Made by a program: the position numbers and the translations under genes. A DNA stretch of 64,000 bases from Streptomyces sp. NRRL F-525 (lineage in GTDB: Bacteria; Actinomycetota; Actinomycetes; Streptomycetales; Streptomycetaceae): NCBI RefSeq assembly GCF_000716605.1, contig NZ_JNXE01000046.1, positions 1 to 64,000 on the forward strand, written 5' to 3'. Positions 28,907 to 36,343 of this stretch are shown piece by piece (the stretch's first letter is position 1; every line of letters begins with the position of its first letter). The notes under the pieces were generated by a model, which saw only the letters and a list, made by a program, of their open reading frames with translations, was not told where the DNA came from and ran no database searches.

Positions 28907-28957
28907 TTGTGCGGGACCGCGACCCCCCTTTATAGTCGAACTGACTATTAAGGGGGG
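28907..28957 (+). promoter_or_regulatory. Promoter with overlapping NrtR-like palindromic operator
   Basis: A near-perfect 35-base palindrome spans 28923-28957: six C, TT, T, ATAGTC, GAACT centre, GACTAT, T, AA, six G. Its left half contains TATAGT (28931-28936), a good -10, with TTGTGC (28907-28912) as a possible -35 at 18-base spacing. The TAGTC-N5-GACTA core resembles operators of Nudix-type (NrtR) repressors. The right G-arm coincides with the ribosome-binding region of the regulator gene just downstream, so autoregulation is inferred. Confidence 0.75.
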
Positions 28958-28966
28958 TGGTTGCTC

Positions 28967-29695
28967 ATGATCACAACACCGGGCTACGACAAGTACGCCT
29001 TCGAACCTTTCGCCGTCACCGCCGACCTCGCCGTCCTGACGATCCGCGCGGGCGCCCTGCACGTGCTGCTCGTCGAGCGCGGACAGGAGCCGTACGCCGG
29101 GCACTGGGCGCTGCCCGGCGGCTTCGTGGCGCCGGACGAGTCCGCGGAGACGGCCGCCCGGCGTGAACTCGCCGAGGAGACCGGCCTGTCGGACGTCTCC
29201 GGGCTGCACCTGGAGCAACTCCGCACCTACAGCGAGCCCGACCGCGACCCCCGCATGCGGGTCGTCACCGTCGCCTTCGCCGCGCTGGTGCCCGATCCGC
29301 CCGAGCCGCACGCGGGCAGCGACGCGGCGCAGGCCCGCTGGCTGCCGTACGACGCGCTCGGGCCGCTCGCCTTCGACCACGACCGGATCCTGGCCGACGC
29401 GCACGAACGGGTGGGCGCCAAGCTGGAGTACAGCTCCCTCGCCACGGCTTTCTGTTCGCCCGAGTTCACGCTCGGGGAGCTGCAACAGGTCTACGAGACC
29501 GTGTGGGGCGCGGAGTTGGACCGGCCGAACTTCCGGCGCAAGGTGCTCGCGACGCCGGGTTTCGTCGAACCTGTGCTGGGCGGGGCCAAGTTGACGGGTG
29601 GTCGGGGGAAGCCGGCGGCGCTGTACCGCGCCGGGACCGCCACCGCCCTGTATCCACCGCTGCTCCGGCCGACCCGGGAAGGACGTCTCGCATGA
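28967..29695 (+). CDS. NrtR-like Nudix-domain transcriptional regulator
   Basis: This protein of about 242 residues has an N-terminal Nudix domain with a complete box (GGFVAPDESAETAARRELAE followed by ETGL) and a C-terminal winged helix (FTLGELQQVYETVWGAELDR, NFRRKVLATPGFVEP). Nudix plus wHTH is the layout of NrtR repressors, which sense ADP-ribose or related NAD metabolites. It sits behind its presumed operator and is translationally coupled (ATGA) to an ADP-ribosylglycohydrolase gene, fitting control of ADP-ribose turnover. ATG 28967 is preferred over TTG 28961. Because the Nudix box is intact, catalytic activity may be retained. Confidence 0.88.
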   Translation: MITTPGYDKYAFEPFAVTADLAVLTIRAGALHVLLVERGQEPYAGHWALPGGFVAPDESAETAARRELAEETGLSDVSGLHLEQLRTYSEPDRDPRMRVVTVAFAALVPDPPEPHAGSDAAQARWLPYDALGPLAFDHDRILADAHERVGAKLEYSSLATAFCSPEFTLGELQQVYETVWGAELDRPNFRRKVLATPGFVEPVLGGAKLTGGRGKPAALYRAGTATALYPPLLRPTREGRLA

Positions 29696-30714
29696 CCTCG
29701 ACCACCGTCAACAAGGGTGCTGCGACAGGGGCGTTGATCGGCCTCGCGCTCGGGGACGCGCTGGGTTTCCCGACCGAGTTCAACGCCGTGCCCGACATCC
29801 TCGCCAAGTTCGGTCCCTGGCGGGAGATGGAGTTGCCGAAGCCCGCGATCGTCACCGATGACACGCAGATGACGCTGGCGTTGGGGCGGGGTATGCGAAC
29901 TGCCATGGAACGGGGGCTGCTTGGGCCCAAGCGGATGGAGCGGCCGGTGCGTGAGGAGTTCGTGGACTGGTATCAGTCGCCGGACAACAACCGTGCCCCG
30001 GGCCGGACTTGCCTCGTCGCCTGCAACCTGCTGAAGGGCGAGGGGCGGGTGTGGCAGGACGCCAGCCAGATCGGTTCGAAGGGCTGCGGGGCCAACATGC
30101 GCGTCGCGCCGATCGGGCTGATCCCCGGTCTGGACGACGAACAGCGGTCCGGCGCGGCTCAGTTGCAGTCCGCGCTGACCCACGGTCACCCGACCGCCCT
30201 CGCCGCGTCCGACCTCACCGCGCACGCCGTGCGGCTGCTCGCGCAGGGTGCGGAACCGACCGGGCTGGTCGGGCTGCTGCGGTCGTACGCCGTCGAGAAC
30301 CGGACCCGGTACCACCACCGTTGGCTGGGTGACCTGTGGACGCGGAGCCAGGACCCCACGCCCGAGCACTTCATCGCGCGGGGGTGGGACGAGTGCCTGG
30401 AGGTGCTCGGCCGGCTCGAGGACGCGGTACGGACAGTCTCCCCGGAGACCGACCCGTGCCTGGCGACCGGCGCGGGCTGGATCGCGGAGGAGGCGCTGGC
30501 CACTGGGCTGTTGTGCTTCCTGCTCTTCGTCGAGGAGCCGGTGACCGCGTTGCGGCGGGCGGCCTGTACGTCCGGTGACTCGGACTCGATCGCCTGTCTT
30601 GCGGGGGCGTTCGCGGGGGCGCATCTCGGGGCGGATGCGTGGCCGGAGGAGTGGGCGCGGCGGATCGAGTATCGGGGGGAGCTGGTGGGGCTGGGGGCGC
30701 TCTGGGATGCCTGA
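29692..30714 (+). CDS. ADP-ribosylglycohydrolase family protein
   Basis: This 340-residue DraG/ARH-type protein removes ADP-ribose from modified proteins or other molecules. The metal-binding motifs are present: GLALGDALGFPTEF at the N-terminus, TDDTQMTLALG near residue 62 and GDSDSIACLAGAFAGA near the C-terminus. The ATG overlaps the stop of the Nudix regulator (ATGA), so the two form one operon. The substrate is unknown. Antiphage or toxin-related ADP-ribosylation reversal is possible but cannot be shown here. Confidence 0.92.
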   Translation: MTSTTVNKGAATGALIGLALGDALGFPTEFNAVPDILAKFGPWREMELPKPAIVTDDTQMTLALGRGMRTAMERGLLGPKRMERPVREEFVDWYQSPDNNRAPGRTCLVACNLLKGEGRVWQDASQIGSKGCGANMRVAPIGLIPGLDDEQRSGAAQLQSALTHGHPTALAASDLTAHAVRLLAQGAEPTGLVGLLRSYAVENRTRYHHRWLGDLWTRSQDPTPEHFIARGWDECLEVLGRLEDAVRTVSPETDPCLATGAGWIAEEALATGLLCFLLFVEEPVTALRRAACTSGDSDSIACLAGAFAGAHLGADAWPEEWARRIEYRGELVGLGALWDA

Positions 30715-30727
30715 CGCATCTCGACTG

Positions 30728-30776
30728 TGTCTGACGTCGATGGGCGGTGTCAGACAGTGGGCCTATCGTGGCAGGC
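30728..30776 (+). promoter_or_regulatory. Operator/promoter of the toxin-antitoxin pair
   Basis: An inverted repeat TGTCTGAC (30728-30735) / GTCAGACA (30749-30756) with a 13-base spacer precedes TATCGT (30764-30769), a possible -10. The antitoxin ATG at 30777 falls just where the transcript would start, suggesting a leaderless mRNA. Type II antitoxins usually bind such palindromes to repress their own operon. Confidence 0.6.
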
Positions 30777-31100
30777 ATGAGTAAGGCGAAGCGCAGACGC
30801 GTGCCGGTCCGGGAGCTGTCCCGGCACACCGCGGCTCTGTTGGACGCCGTGGCGGCGGGGGAGTCGATCGAGGTCACTCGGGACGGGGTGCCGGTCGCCA
30901 TCCTGTCTCCGCTGGAGCCGGCCGAGCGGGACATCCGTGCCGCGATCGCCATCGGCCTGCTCGACGCCTCGGTCATGGACGAGAGTTACGGCGTCGAGGC
31001 CGCCGACGCGCTGGAGCGGCTGCGCGCGGTCAGACGGGACGCGGGGGGACGCGGCCCCACCGCGGAGCTGCTCGCCCAGCGCGAGAAGGAGACGCGGTGA
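30777..31100 (+). CDS. Type II antitoxin, Phd/YefM-like
   Basis: This 107-residue protein has an N-terminal Phd/YefM-type DNA-binding and dimerisation fold (RRRVPVRELSRHTAALLDAV, GESIEVTRDGVPVAILSPLE) and a C-terminal helical tail (SYGVEAADALERLRAVRRDA) that would wrap around the toxin. The ATG at 30777 is chosen over GTG 30747 because the latter would start inside the palindrome. It overlaps the PIN toxin gene by four bases (GTGA). It probably neutralises and co-represses with the toxin. Confidence 0.88.
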   Translation: MSKAKRRRVPVRELSRHTAALLDAVAAGESIEVTRDGVPVAILSPLEPAERDIRAAIAIGLLDASVMDESYGVEAADALERLRAVRRDAGGRGPTAELLAQREKETR

Positions 31101-31507
31101 CGCTGCTCTACCTCGACGCGTCGGCGATCGCCAAGCTGCTGCGGGCCGAGGCGGAGACGGCCGCGCTGGAGCAGTGGATCGGGCAGCACGGCGGAATGCG
31201 TTGTGTCATCACCTGTGACCTGGCGCAGACCGAGGTGCGGCTGCTGCTGCACCGGCTCGGCGCGGACGAGGACGAGCGGGCGGCCGCCGACGCGCTGCTG
31301 AACGCCATCGCGCGGGTTCGTCTCACGCCCGAACTGATGCAGGACGCGGAGGACTTGACGCCGGACACCTTGCTGCGCAGCCTCGACGCGATCCACACCG
31401 TGGCGGCGCTGAAGCTCGGTCACGGGGTCAGCTGGTTCGTGACGTACGACAAGCGGCAGGGCGAGGCCGCCGCCAACGCGGGGTTGGCGGTGGCGTCACC
31501 CCGCTAG
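31097..31507 (+). CDS. PIN-domain ribonuclease toxin (VapC-like)
   Basis: This 136-residue PIN domain carries the four conserved acidic positions: Asp7 (YLDASA), Glu46 (LAQTEVRL), Asp97 (RSLDAIHTVAAL) and Asp118 (VTYDKR). VapC toxins cleave tRNA or rRNA with Mg2+. It is translationally coupled to the antitoxin. Its last 12 bases overlap the convergent nucleotidyltransferase gene. The full active site suggests an intact toxin. Confidence 0.9.
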   Translation: MTLLYLDASAIAKLLRAEAETAALEQWIGQHGGMRCVITCDLAQTEVRLLLHRLGADEDERAAADALLNAIARVRLTPELMQDAEDLTPDTLLRSLDAIHTVAALKLGHGVSWFVTYDKRQGEAAANAGLAVASPR

Positions 31508-32188
31508 GGCGTCGGTGGACGCGCGGCGGACCCCGATCAGGAAGTCCTCCACGCGGCGTCGGTCCGGCTCCGCCGGGAGTGGGGTGCGGGTCGCCGCCTC
31601 GTCCGTCTCCGTGGCCAGGCGGGTCATCCAGGATTCCACCTCCGGCCAGGGGACTTCGCCGCGTTTCACCGCGAGGAGCGGGGCGCGTCGGTCGCCGACG
31701 TCGATCCTCAGGGTGCCCGTGCGGAGCAGGTCGCGGGCGCTGGTGAGGAGGCGGAGGAGGTGCATCGCGTGTTTCCAGCGCGGGGCGCCGTGCGTGCGGA
31801 TGTCGACCTCCAGCTTTTTGCGCTGGCCCAACGCGTAGCGCGTGAACGTCTCGTGGACCTGGCGGGAGAGGAACGCGTCGCGCAGGGCGAGGAGTTCACG
31901 GCCCGTGGCGTCGACGTGCTCGACGAGGGGGGAGTGGAGGCACTCCAGGATGTTGGGGTTCGCGCGCAGGGCCAGTTCGCAGAAGCGCTCCAGCTCCCAG
32001 CTGAACTGCTCCTCCGCCGGGCCCTCGATGTGCGTCGGCGGCTTCTCGAAGCGCCAGAAGAGGGGAGTGGGGGCCACGAACACGCCCCGGCGATCCGTGT
32101 CGCTGCCGTCCGTCGCCAGGCCGAAGGCGCGTGAACCCATCACGCAGGCGTAGATCGTGTGGTCGCGGACCAGGCTCTCGAACGGCAT
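31496..32188 (-). CDS. RlaP-like nucleotidyltransferase
   Basis: This 230-residue protein of the DNA polymerase beta superfamily (RNA repair pathway RlaP/YcgL-like nucleotidyltransferase) has the motif GSRAFGLATDGSDTDRRGVF (GS...D-x-D) at residues 18-37 and the helix-rich FSWELERFCELALRANPNIL, LECLHSP typical of the family. The two motif aspartates coordinate metal for nucleotidyl transfer. The substrate is unknown; an RNA or protein target is possible. It is convergent with, and overlaps by 12 bases, the PIN toxin gene. Confidence 0.88.
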   Translation of the reverse strand: MPFESLVRDHTIYACVMGSRAFGLATDGSDTDRRGVFVAPTPLFWRFEKPPTHIEGPAEEQFSWELERFCELALRANPNILECLHSPLVEHVDATGRELLALRDAFLSRQVHETFTRYALGQRKKLEVDIRTHGAPRWKHAMHLLRLLTSARDLLRTGTLRIDVGDRRAPLLAVKRGEVPWPEVESWMTRLATETDEAATRTPLPAEPDRRRVEDFLIGVRRASTDALAG

Positions 32189-32209
32189 TCCCGGAGCGTA
32201 CGTCGCAAC

Positions 32210-32623
32210 TCACGCCAGGCGGATCGAATTTCCCTCCACCTTGATCTGCTCGGCGGGCAGCGGCTTCGGCGCCGGACCCGCCTCCACGGAACCGTCCGCG
32301 ATGCGGTACTTGCTGCCGTGGCACGGGCAGTCGATGGTGCCGTTCGCGACGGTGCCGACCGTGCAGCCCTGGTGGGTGCAGATCGCCGAGAAGGCCTTGA
32401 ACTCGTCCTTCTTCGGCTGGGTCACCACGATCTTCTGGTCCTTGAAGATCTTGCCGCCGCCGACGGGGATCTCGGAGGTCTTCGCCAGCTCCTGGCCGCC
32501 GGTGGCCTTCACGGACGACGAGCCCGAGGAGTCGTTGCTGTCGCCGTACTTGCTGCAGCCTGCGGTGAGCGCGGCGGCCGCACCCGTCGCGAGGACCGTG
32601 CGGCGCGTCGAGCTGTCGGTCAT
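32210..32623 (-). CDS. Rieske [2Fe-2S] lipoprotein
   Basis: This 137-residue exported protein has a twin-arginine-like signal (STRRTVLATG) and lipobox LTAGC, placing Cys23 at the lipid anchor on the outer face of the membrane. The Rieske cluster ligands are CTHQGC and CPCHGS, with two Cys and two His. It is a single-domain Rieske protein, not the cytochrome bc subunit. It follows a DUF6529 membrane protein gene through a tiny coupling ORF, so they probably form one electron-transfer unit. Confidence 0.93.
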   Translation of the reverse strand: MTDSSTRRTVLATGAAAALTAGCSKYGDSNDSSGSSSVKATGGQELAKTSEIPVGGGKIFKDQKIVVTQPKKDEFKAFSAICTHQGCTVGTVANGTIDCPCHGSKYRIADGSVEAGPAPKPLPAEQIKVEGNSIRLA

Positions 32624-32676
32624 GTGGTCACTCCGAGGGGGGTGGGTAGTCGCCTGGTCGCTGCGACCGTGGTCAT
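32620..32676 (-). CDS. 18-residue coupling ORF between DUF6529 and Rieske genes
   Basis: A minus-strand ATG at 32676 overlaps the stop of the DUF6529 gene (ATGA). The frame encodes MTTVAATRRLPTPLGVTT and ends in TGA overlapping the Rieske ATG (ATGA). It ends with the same four residues (GVTT) as the DUF6529 protein, and the surrounding CGGAGTGAC-(C/G)-ACATGACC is duplicated about 53 bases apart. It probably arose by a short tandem duplication of the gene junction and now passes ribosomes between the two genes. Whether the peptide itself matters is unknown. Confidence 0.5.
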   Translation of the reverse strand: MTTVAATRRLPTPLGVTT

Positions 32677-33257
32677 GTCGTCACTCCGACCGTGCGGAAG
32701 AACCAGAGCGCGGATGTCAGCCAGAGCAGCGTGAGGAGGGTGAAGACCAGTCCGCCGACGACCGGCAGCAGCCAGCCGGGCAGCCGCTCCGAGCGGAGCA
32801 GCAGCATCTTGGCACTGAAGGCGCCGAAGAACGCGCACCCCAGGAGGGAATGCCACATCACGCGTGTCGAGTACGTCTGGTAGCCGAACGCGTAGAGGCA
32901 GTGCACGGCGACCGGCACGGCCACCAGGAACGCGATCCGCCCCGACCAGCGGTGCAGCGTCGCCGACCAACTCGGGCCCGGCAGCCTGCCGTAGACCATG
33001 AAGGCCGAGACGACCTGGACGAGGGCGAAGAAGAACGCGGTCGTCGCGAGCCAGGACTTCACCGCGCCCGTGCTGCTGAAGCCGGCGAGGTTGAAGGCGG
33101 TGCCCGCCGGGTCGTGGACCTTGCCGTAGACGCCAAGGCCGACGGCTACGGCGGCGGCGACCAGGGCCGGGACCAGGTAGCGGGCGGGGCTGTCGTGGTG
33201 GGGTGCGGGTGGGCGCGGGGGGTAGGACTGGGTGGCGGCGTTCGGGTCGGCGGTCAT
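32673..33257 (-). CDS. DUF6529 membrane protein, cytochrome b561-like
   Basis: This 194-residue protein has a proline-rich N-terminus and five hydrophobic segments. His residues lie in membrane helices (TLHRWSGRIAFL, VPVAVHCLYAFG, VMWHSLLGCAFFGAFSA) in positions that could ligate haem, as in cytochrome b561/ferric reductase-like proteins. With the Rieske lipoprotein and a secreted protein on each side it suggests a small trans-membrane electron-transfer module. Haem binding is inferred, not shown. Confidence 0.85.
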   Translation of the reverse strand: MTADPNAATQSYPPRPPAPHHDSPARYLVPALVAAAVAVGLGVYGKVHDPAGTAFNLAGFSSTGAVKSWLATTAFFFALVQVVSAFMVYGRLPGPSWSATLHRWSGRIAFLVAVPVAVHCLYAFGYQTYSTRVMWHSLLGCAFFGAFSAKMLLLRSERLPGWLLPVVGGLVFTLLTLLWLTSALWFFRTVGVTT

Positions 33258-33284
33258 GATCGGCTCCCTGAGGCGGACGGTGGG

Positions 33285-33953
33285 TCAGGGGGTGACGGGC
33301 TGGGCGGTGAGCTGCTGGCCGTCGACCGTGACCGCGCCGGTCTCCGGGTCGATACGGGGTGCGGAGGTGGCCTTGCCGTCGCGGGTGACGATGCCGGTCT
33401 GGCGGCCGTTCGGCAGCACGATCCAGCCGCCGTCGATCTTGGCGCCGCGCACCTTGGCGGTCGCGCGCCACAGCCCGGACGGCTTGACGGCTTTGTCGGC
33501 GGTGAACGTGTACGGGCGGCCCTCGTCCTTGACGGTGCCGGTGATCTTCTTGCCCTGCTCGATCCTGCCGTCGAGTACGGCGCCGTTCGGGGCGGTGAGT
33601 TTCATGCTGCCGTTGTTGTTGACGCGGCCCCGGAGCCAGGCCTCCTTGTAGCGGCCGTCGCAGAAGTAGGCGACCGCCTTGCCGTCACGGACGGAGACCG
33701 CGATCGAGGCGGCGTCGTCGTCGGTGCGGCCGGCGTAGTTGGCGTTCGCGACGGATGGCTTCGACGGCGATGGCGTCGGGCTGGGGCTGGGCGTGGCGGA
33801 TGGTGTCGGTGGCGTCTTCTGTGACGCGGACGGTGATGCCTCGCTGTACGAGGACGACGCGGTCTTCGTTCCCGAAGTCGCGTTGAGCGTCAGCATGAAC
33901 AGGCCCAGCACCAGGCCCGCCAGAAGTGTGAGCAATGGTCCAGGACGCTTCAC
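33285..33953 (-). CDS. Secreted/membrane-anchored protein with Ser/Pro-rich stalk
   Basis: This 222-residue protein has an N-terminal hydrophobic signal or anchor (LLTLLAGLVLGLFMLTLNAT), a Ser/Thr/Pro-rich linker of about 40 residues, and a globular beta-rich C-terminal domain (VSVRDGKAVAYFCDGRYKEA, LRGRVNNNGSMKLTAPNGAV). I recognise no enzyme motif. It is the first gene of the minus-strand cluster with the DUF6529 and Rieske genes, 27 bases upstream of DUF6529, so it is probably an extracellular partner of that redox pair. Confidence 0.82.
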   Translation of the reverse strand: MKRPGPLLTLLAGLVLGLFMLTLNATSGTKTASSSYSEASPSASQKTPPTPSATPSPSPTPSPSKPSVANANYAGRTDDDAASIAVSVRDGKAVAYFCDGRYKEAWLRGRVNNNGSMKLTAPNGAVLDGRIEQGKKITGTVKDEGRPYTFTADKAVKPSGLWRATAKVRGAKIDGGWIVLPNGRQTGIVTRDGKATSAPRIDPETGAVTVDGQQLTAQPVTP

Positions 33954-34130
33954 TGTGGCCCTCCCCCGAGGTGTGCTTCCAGCCCATCAGAGCGGACTCC
34001 GGGCCGTGGGTAAAGAGGCATACCGGGATGATCTCACCCCAAGTAGCGGAACGGGACGGTTCGGGTGACATTGGCAGGGTTCGAGGCCGGGCCCCGACCA
34101 GCGGCCGGCCGCTCTCGAAAGGTGCGAGCC

Positions 34131-34565
34131 ATGGCGGGCAACGATCTCGGCAGCCTTCTCGGTGGACTTCTGAAGGGTGCGGGCGGAGGGGGCCAAAGCG
34201 GTTCCGGCAGCGGCAACATCCTGGGCGCGCTGCTCTCGGCCCTCGGCGGCAGTCAGGGCGGCGGGAGTGCCGGAAGCAATCCGCTGGGTGGGCTTCTCGA
34301 CATGCTCACCAAGTCCGGGCTGGCCGCGCAGAAGGACTCCTGGGTCGGTACCGGGCAGAACCAGTCCGTCACCGGCGCACAGATCCAGCAGGCGCTGCCC
34401 GACGAGACCTTGCAGAAGGTCGCCGAGCAGGCCGGTGTCACCCCGGAGCAGGCCGCGAGCGACCTTGCGCAGACCTTGCCCCAGGCCGTCGACAAGCTCA
34501 CCCCGGAGGGGCAGGTGCCGCAGGCGGCCTCGCTGGAGGAACTGGTCCGGCAACAGTCCCCGTGA
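34131..34565 (+). CDS. YidB/DUF937-family protein
   Basis: This 144-residue protein has Gly/Ser-rich N-terminal repeats (LGSLLGGLLKGAGGGG, NILGALLSALGG) and a DUF937-like C-terminus (SWVGTGQNQSVTGAQIQQAL, TPEQAASDLAQTLPQAVDKL) as in E. coli YidB. Its function is unknown. ATG 34131 has GAAAGG upstream; the frame extends to 34065 without coding character. It lies just before the chorismate mutase gene with a separate gap. Confidence 0.85.
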   Translation: MAGNDLGSLLGGLLKGAGGGGQSGSGSGNILGALLSALGGSQGGGSAGSNPLGGLLDMLTKSGLAAQKDSWVGTGQNQSVTGAQIQQALPDETLQKVAEQAGVTPEQAASDLAQTLPQAVDKLTPEGQVPQAASLEELVRQQSP

Positions 34566-34656
34566 ACGTCTCGGTGGGCGGGCGCCGCGCACCCGTGCCG
34601 GACGGGCTGATTAGGCTGGATGAACCAAGAGCCGTATATCAGCGAGGAGCTAAACC

Positions 34657-35025
34657 GTGGCGGTACGAGCGGTTCGGGGCGCCGTCCAACTGGACAAGGA
34701 CGAGGCCGGGCACATGGACGAGCAGGTCGGAGCGCTGCTCACGGCCGTCCTGGAGCGGAACGGCCTCACCGCCGAGGATCTGATCAGCGTCTGGTTCACG
34801 GCCACGCCCGATCTGCACAGCGACTTCCCGGCGGCCGCGGCGCGCAAGCTCGGCAGCGGGTTCGCCGACGTGCCGCTGATCTGCGCGCAGGAACTCGACA
34901 TAGAGGGCGCGATGCCGCGGGTCGTCCGTGTCCTCGCGCACATCGAGTCCGACCGGCCCCGCGCCGACATCGCGCACGTGTACCTCGGTGCGGCGGCCGC
35001 GCTGCGCAAGGACATCGCGCAGTGA
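34657..35025 (+). CDS. aroH: Chorismate mutase, AroH class
   Basis: This 122-residue monofunctional chorismate mutase of the AroH fold has the active-site Arg in AVRAVRGAVQ, further conserved residues in VWFTATPDLHSDFPAAAAR and Glu/Arg in CAQELDIEGAMPRVVRVL, and the Tyr in HVYLGAAAALRKD. It converts chorismate to prephenate. GTG 34657 has GGAG upstream. The 3' end overlaps the tyrA GTG (GTGA), coupling the first two steps toward tyrosine. Confidence 0.94.
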   Translation: MAVRAVRGAVQLDKDEAGHMDEQVGALLTAVLERNGLTAEDLISVWFTATPDLHSDFPAAAARKLGSGFADVPLICAQELDIEGAMPRVVRVLAHIESDRPRADIAHVYLGAAAALRKDIAQ

Positions 35026-36116
35026 GGACCGCGCTCGTCATCGGCACCGGGCTCATCGGTACGTCCGCCGCGCTCGCCCTCGCCTCGCGCGGAGTCGTGG
35101 TCCACCTCGCCGACCACGACCCCGAGCAGGCGCGTACGGCCGCCGCGCTCGGCGCCGGTACCGACGAGGCGCCGGACGGGCCCGTCGACCTCGCGATCGT
35201 CGCCGCGCCGCCCGCGCTGGTGGCCGGGGTGCTGGCCGACGCGATGCGGCGGGGGGTGGCCCGGGGTTACCTCGACGTGGCCAGCGTCAAGGGCGGTCCG
35301 CGGCGGGAGTTGGAGTCGCTGGGGCTCGAACCGGCGGTGATGTCCAGGTACATCGGCTCGCATCCCATGTCCGGGCGCGAGAAGTCGGGTCCGCTGGCGG
35401 CGACCGGTGACCTCTTCGAGGGCCGCCCGTGGGTGTTGACGCCCACGCGTGACACCGACACCGAGGTGTTGAACCTCGCCCTGGAGCTGGTCTCGCACTG
35501 CCGTGCGGTGCCGGTCGTCATGGATGCGGATGCGCACGACCGGGCTGTGGCGCTGGTCTCCCACATGCCTCATCTGGTGTCCAGCATGGTCGCCGCGCGG
35601 CTGGAGAACGCCGAGGAGGCCGCCGTACGGCTGTGTGGGCAGGGGATTCGGGATGTGACCCGGATCGCCGCGTCCGATCCCCGGATGTGGATCGACATCC
35701 TTTCCGCGAACCCGGGGCCCGTCGCCGATCTGCTCACCGATGTCGCCGGGGACCTGGAGGAGACGGTTCGGGCGTTGCGTGCGCTGCAGTCCGCCGATGA
35801 CGGCAAGCGGCGGGAAGGTGCGGGCGGGATCGAGGACGTGCTGCGGCGGGGCAACGCTGGGCAGGTCCGGGTGCCCGGCAAGCACGGGTCCGCTCCGCGG
35901 GTGTACGAGGTTGTGGCTGTGCTGATCGACGACCAGCCGGGGCAGTTGGCCCGGATCTTCGCGGATGCGGGGATGGCGGGGGTCAATATCGAGGATGTGC
36001 GGATCGAGCACGCTACGGGGCAGCAGGCGGGGCTTGTGCAGTTGATGGTGGAGCCGAAGGCCGCGCCGGTGTTGACGGCGGGGCTGCGGGAGCGGGGCTG
36101 GGCGATCCGGCAGTAG
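35022..36116 (+). CDS. tyrA: Prephenate dehydrogenase with C-terminal ACT domain
   Basis: This 364-residue enzyme oxidises prephenate to 4-hydroxyphenylpyruvate. It has an N-terminal NAD-binding loop (GTGLIGTSAALALASRG), a prephenate-binding domain with the catalytic HPMSGREKSG, and an ACT domain from about residue 294 (YEVVAVLIDDQPGQLARIFA) for tyrosine feedback. GTG 35022 is set by the GTGA overlap with chorismate mutase. Confidence 0.94.
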   Translation: MRTALVIGTGLIGTSAALALASRGVVVHLADHDPEQARTAAALGAGTDEAPDGPVDLAIVAAPPALVAGVLADAMRRGVARGYLDVASVKGGPRRELESLGLEPAVMSRYIGSHPMSGREKSGPLAATGDLFEGRPWVLTPTRDTDTEVLNLALELVSHCRAVPVVMDADAHDRAVALVSHMPHLVSSMVAARLENAEEAAVRLCGQGIRDVTRIAASDPRMWIDILSANPGPVADLLTDVAGDLEETVRALRALQSADDGKRREGAGGIEDVLRRGNAGQVRVPGKHGSAPRVYEVVAVLIDDQPGQLARIFADAGMAGVNIEDVRIEHATGQQAGLVQLMVEPKAAPVLTAGLRERGWAIRQ

Positions 36117-36148
36117 GTGGGTGCGGGGTGTGTGGGGGCGGGCGTCTT

Positions 36149-36217
36149 CTGGGGGCTGCGCCCCCAGACCCCCGTCGGCCCTGAAGGGGCCTCGTCCTCA
36201 AACGCCGGACGGGCTGA
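36149..36217 (+). repeat. Streptomyces dispersed palindromic intergenic repeat
   Basis: CTGGGGGCTGCGCCCCCAG (36149-36167, perfect hairpin) is followed by ACCCCCGTCGGCC and the segment CTCGTCCTCAAACGCCGGAC with GGGCTGA. This composite element occurs many times between genes in Streptomyces chromosomes, as I recall. Here it lies between tyrA and cmk and may act as a terminator. Confidence 0.75.
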
Positions 36218-36343
36218 GAATCGCCTGCCCGCGTCAAGCGGTAACCGTCCGGCCGGACGAGTGACGTGAACCCAGTAACCTTGTCCGGGGCGCACTCGCG
36301 ACCCCGCCCCGCTCACCACCCCGCACCAGGAAGGTGTCCTCCC

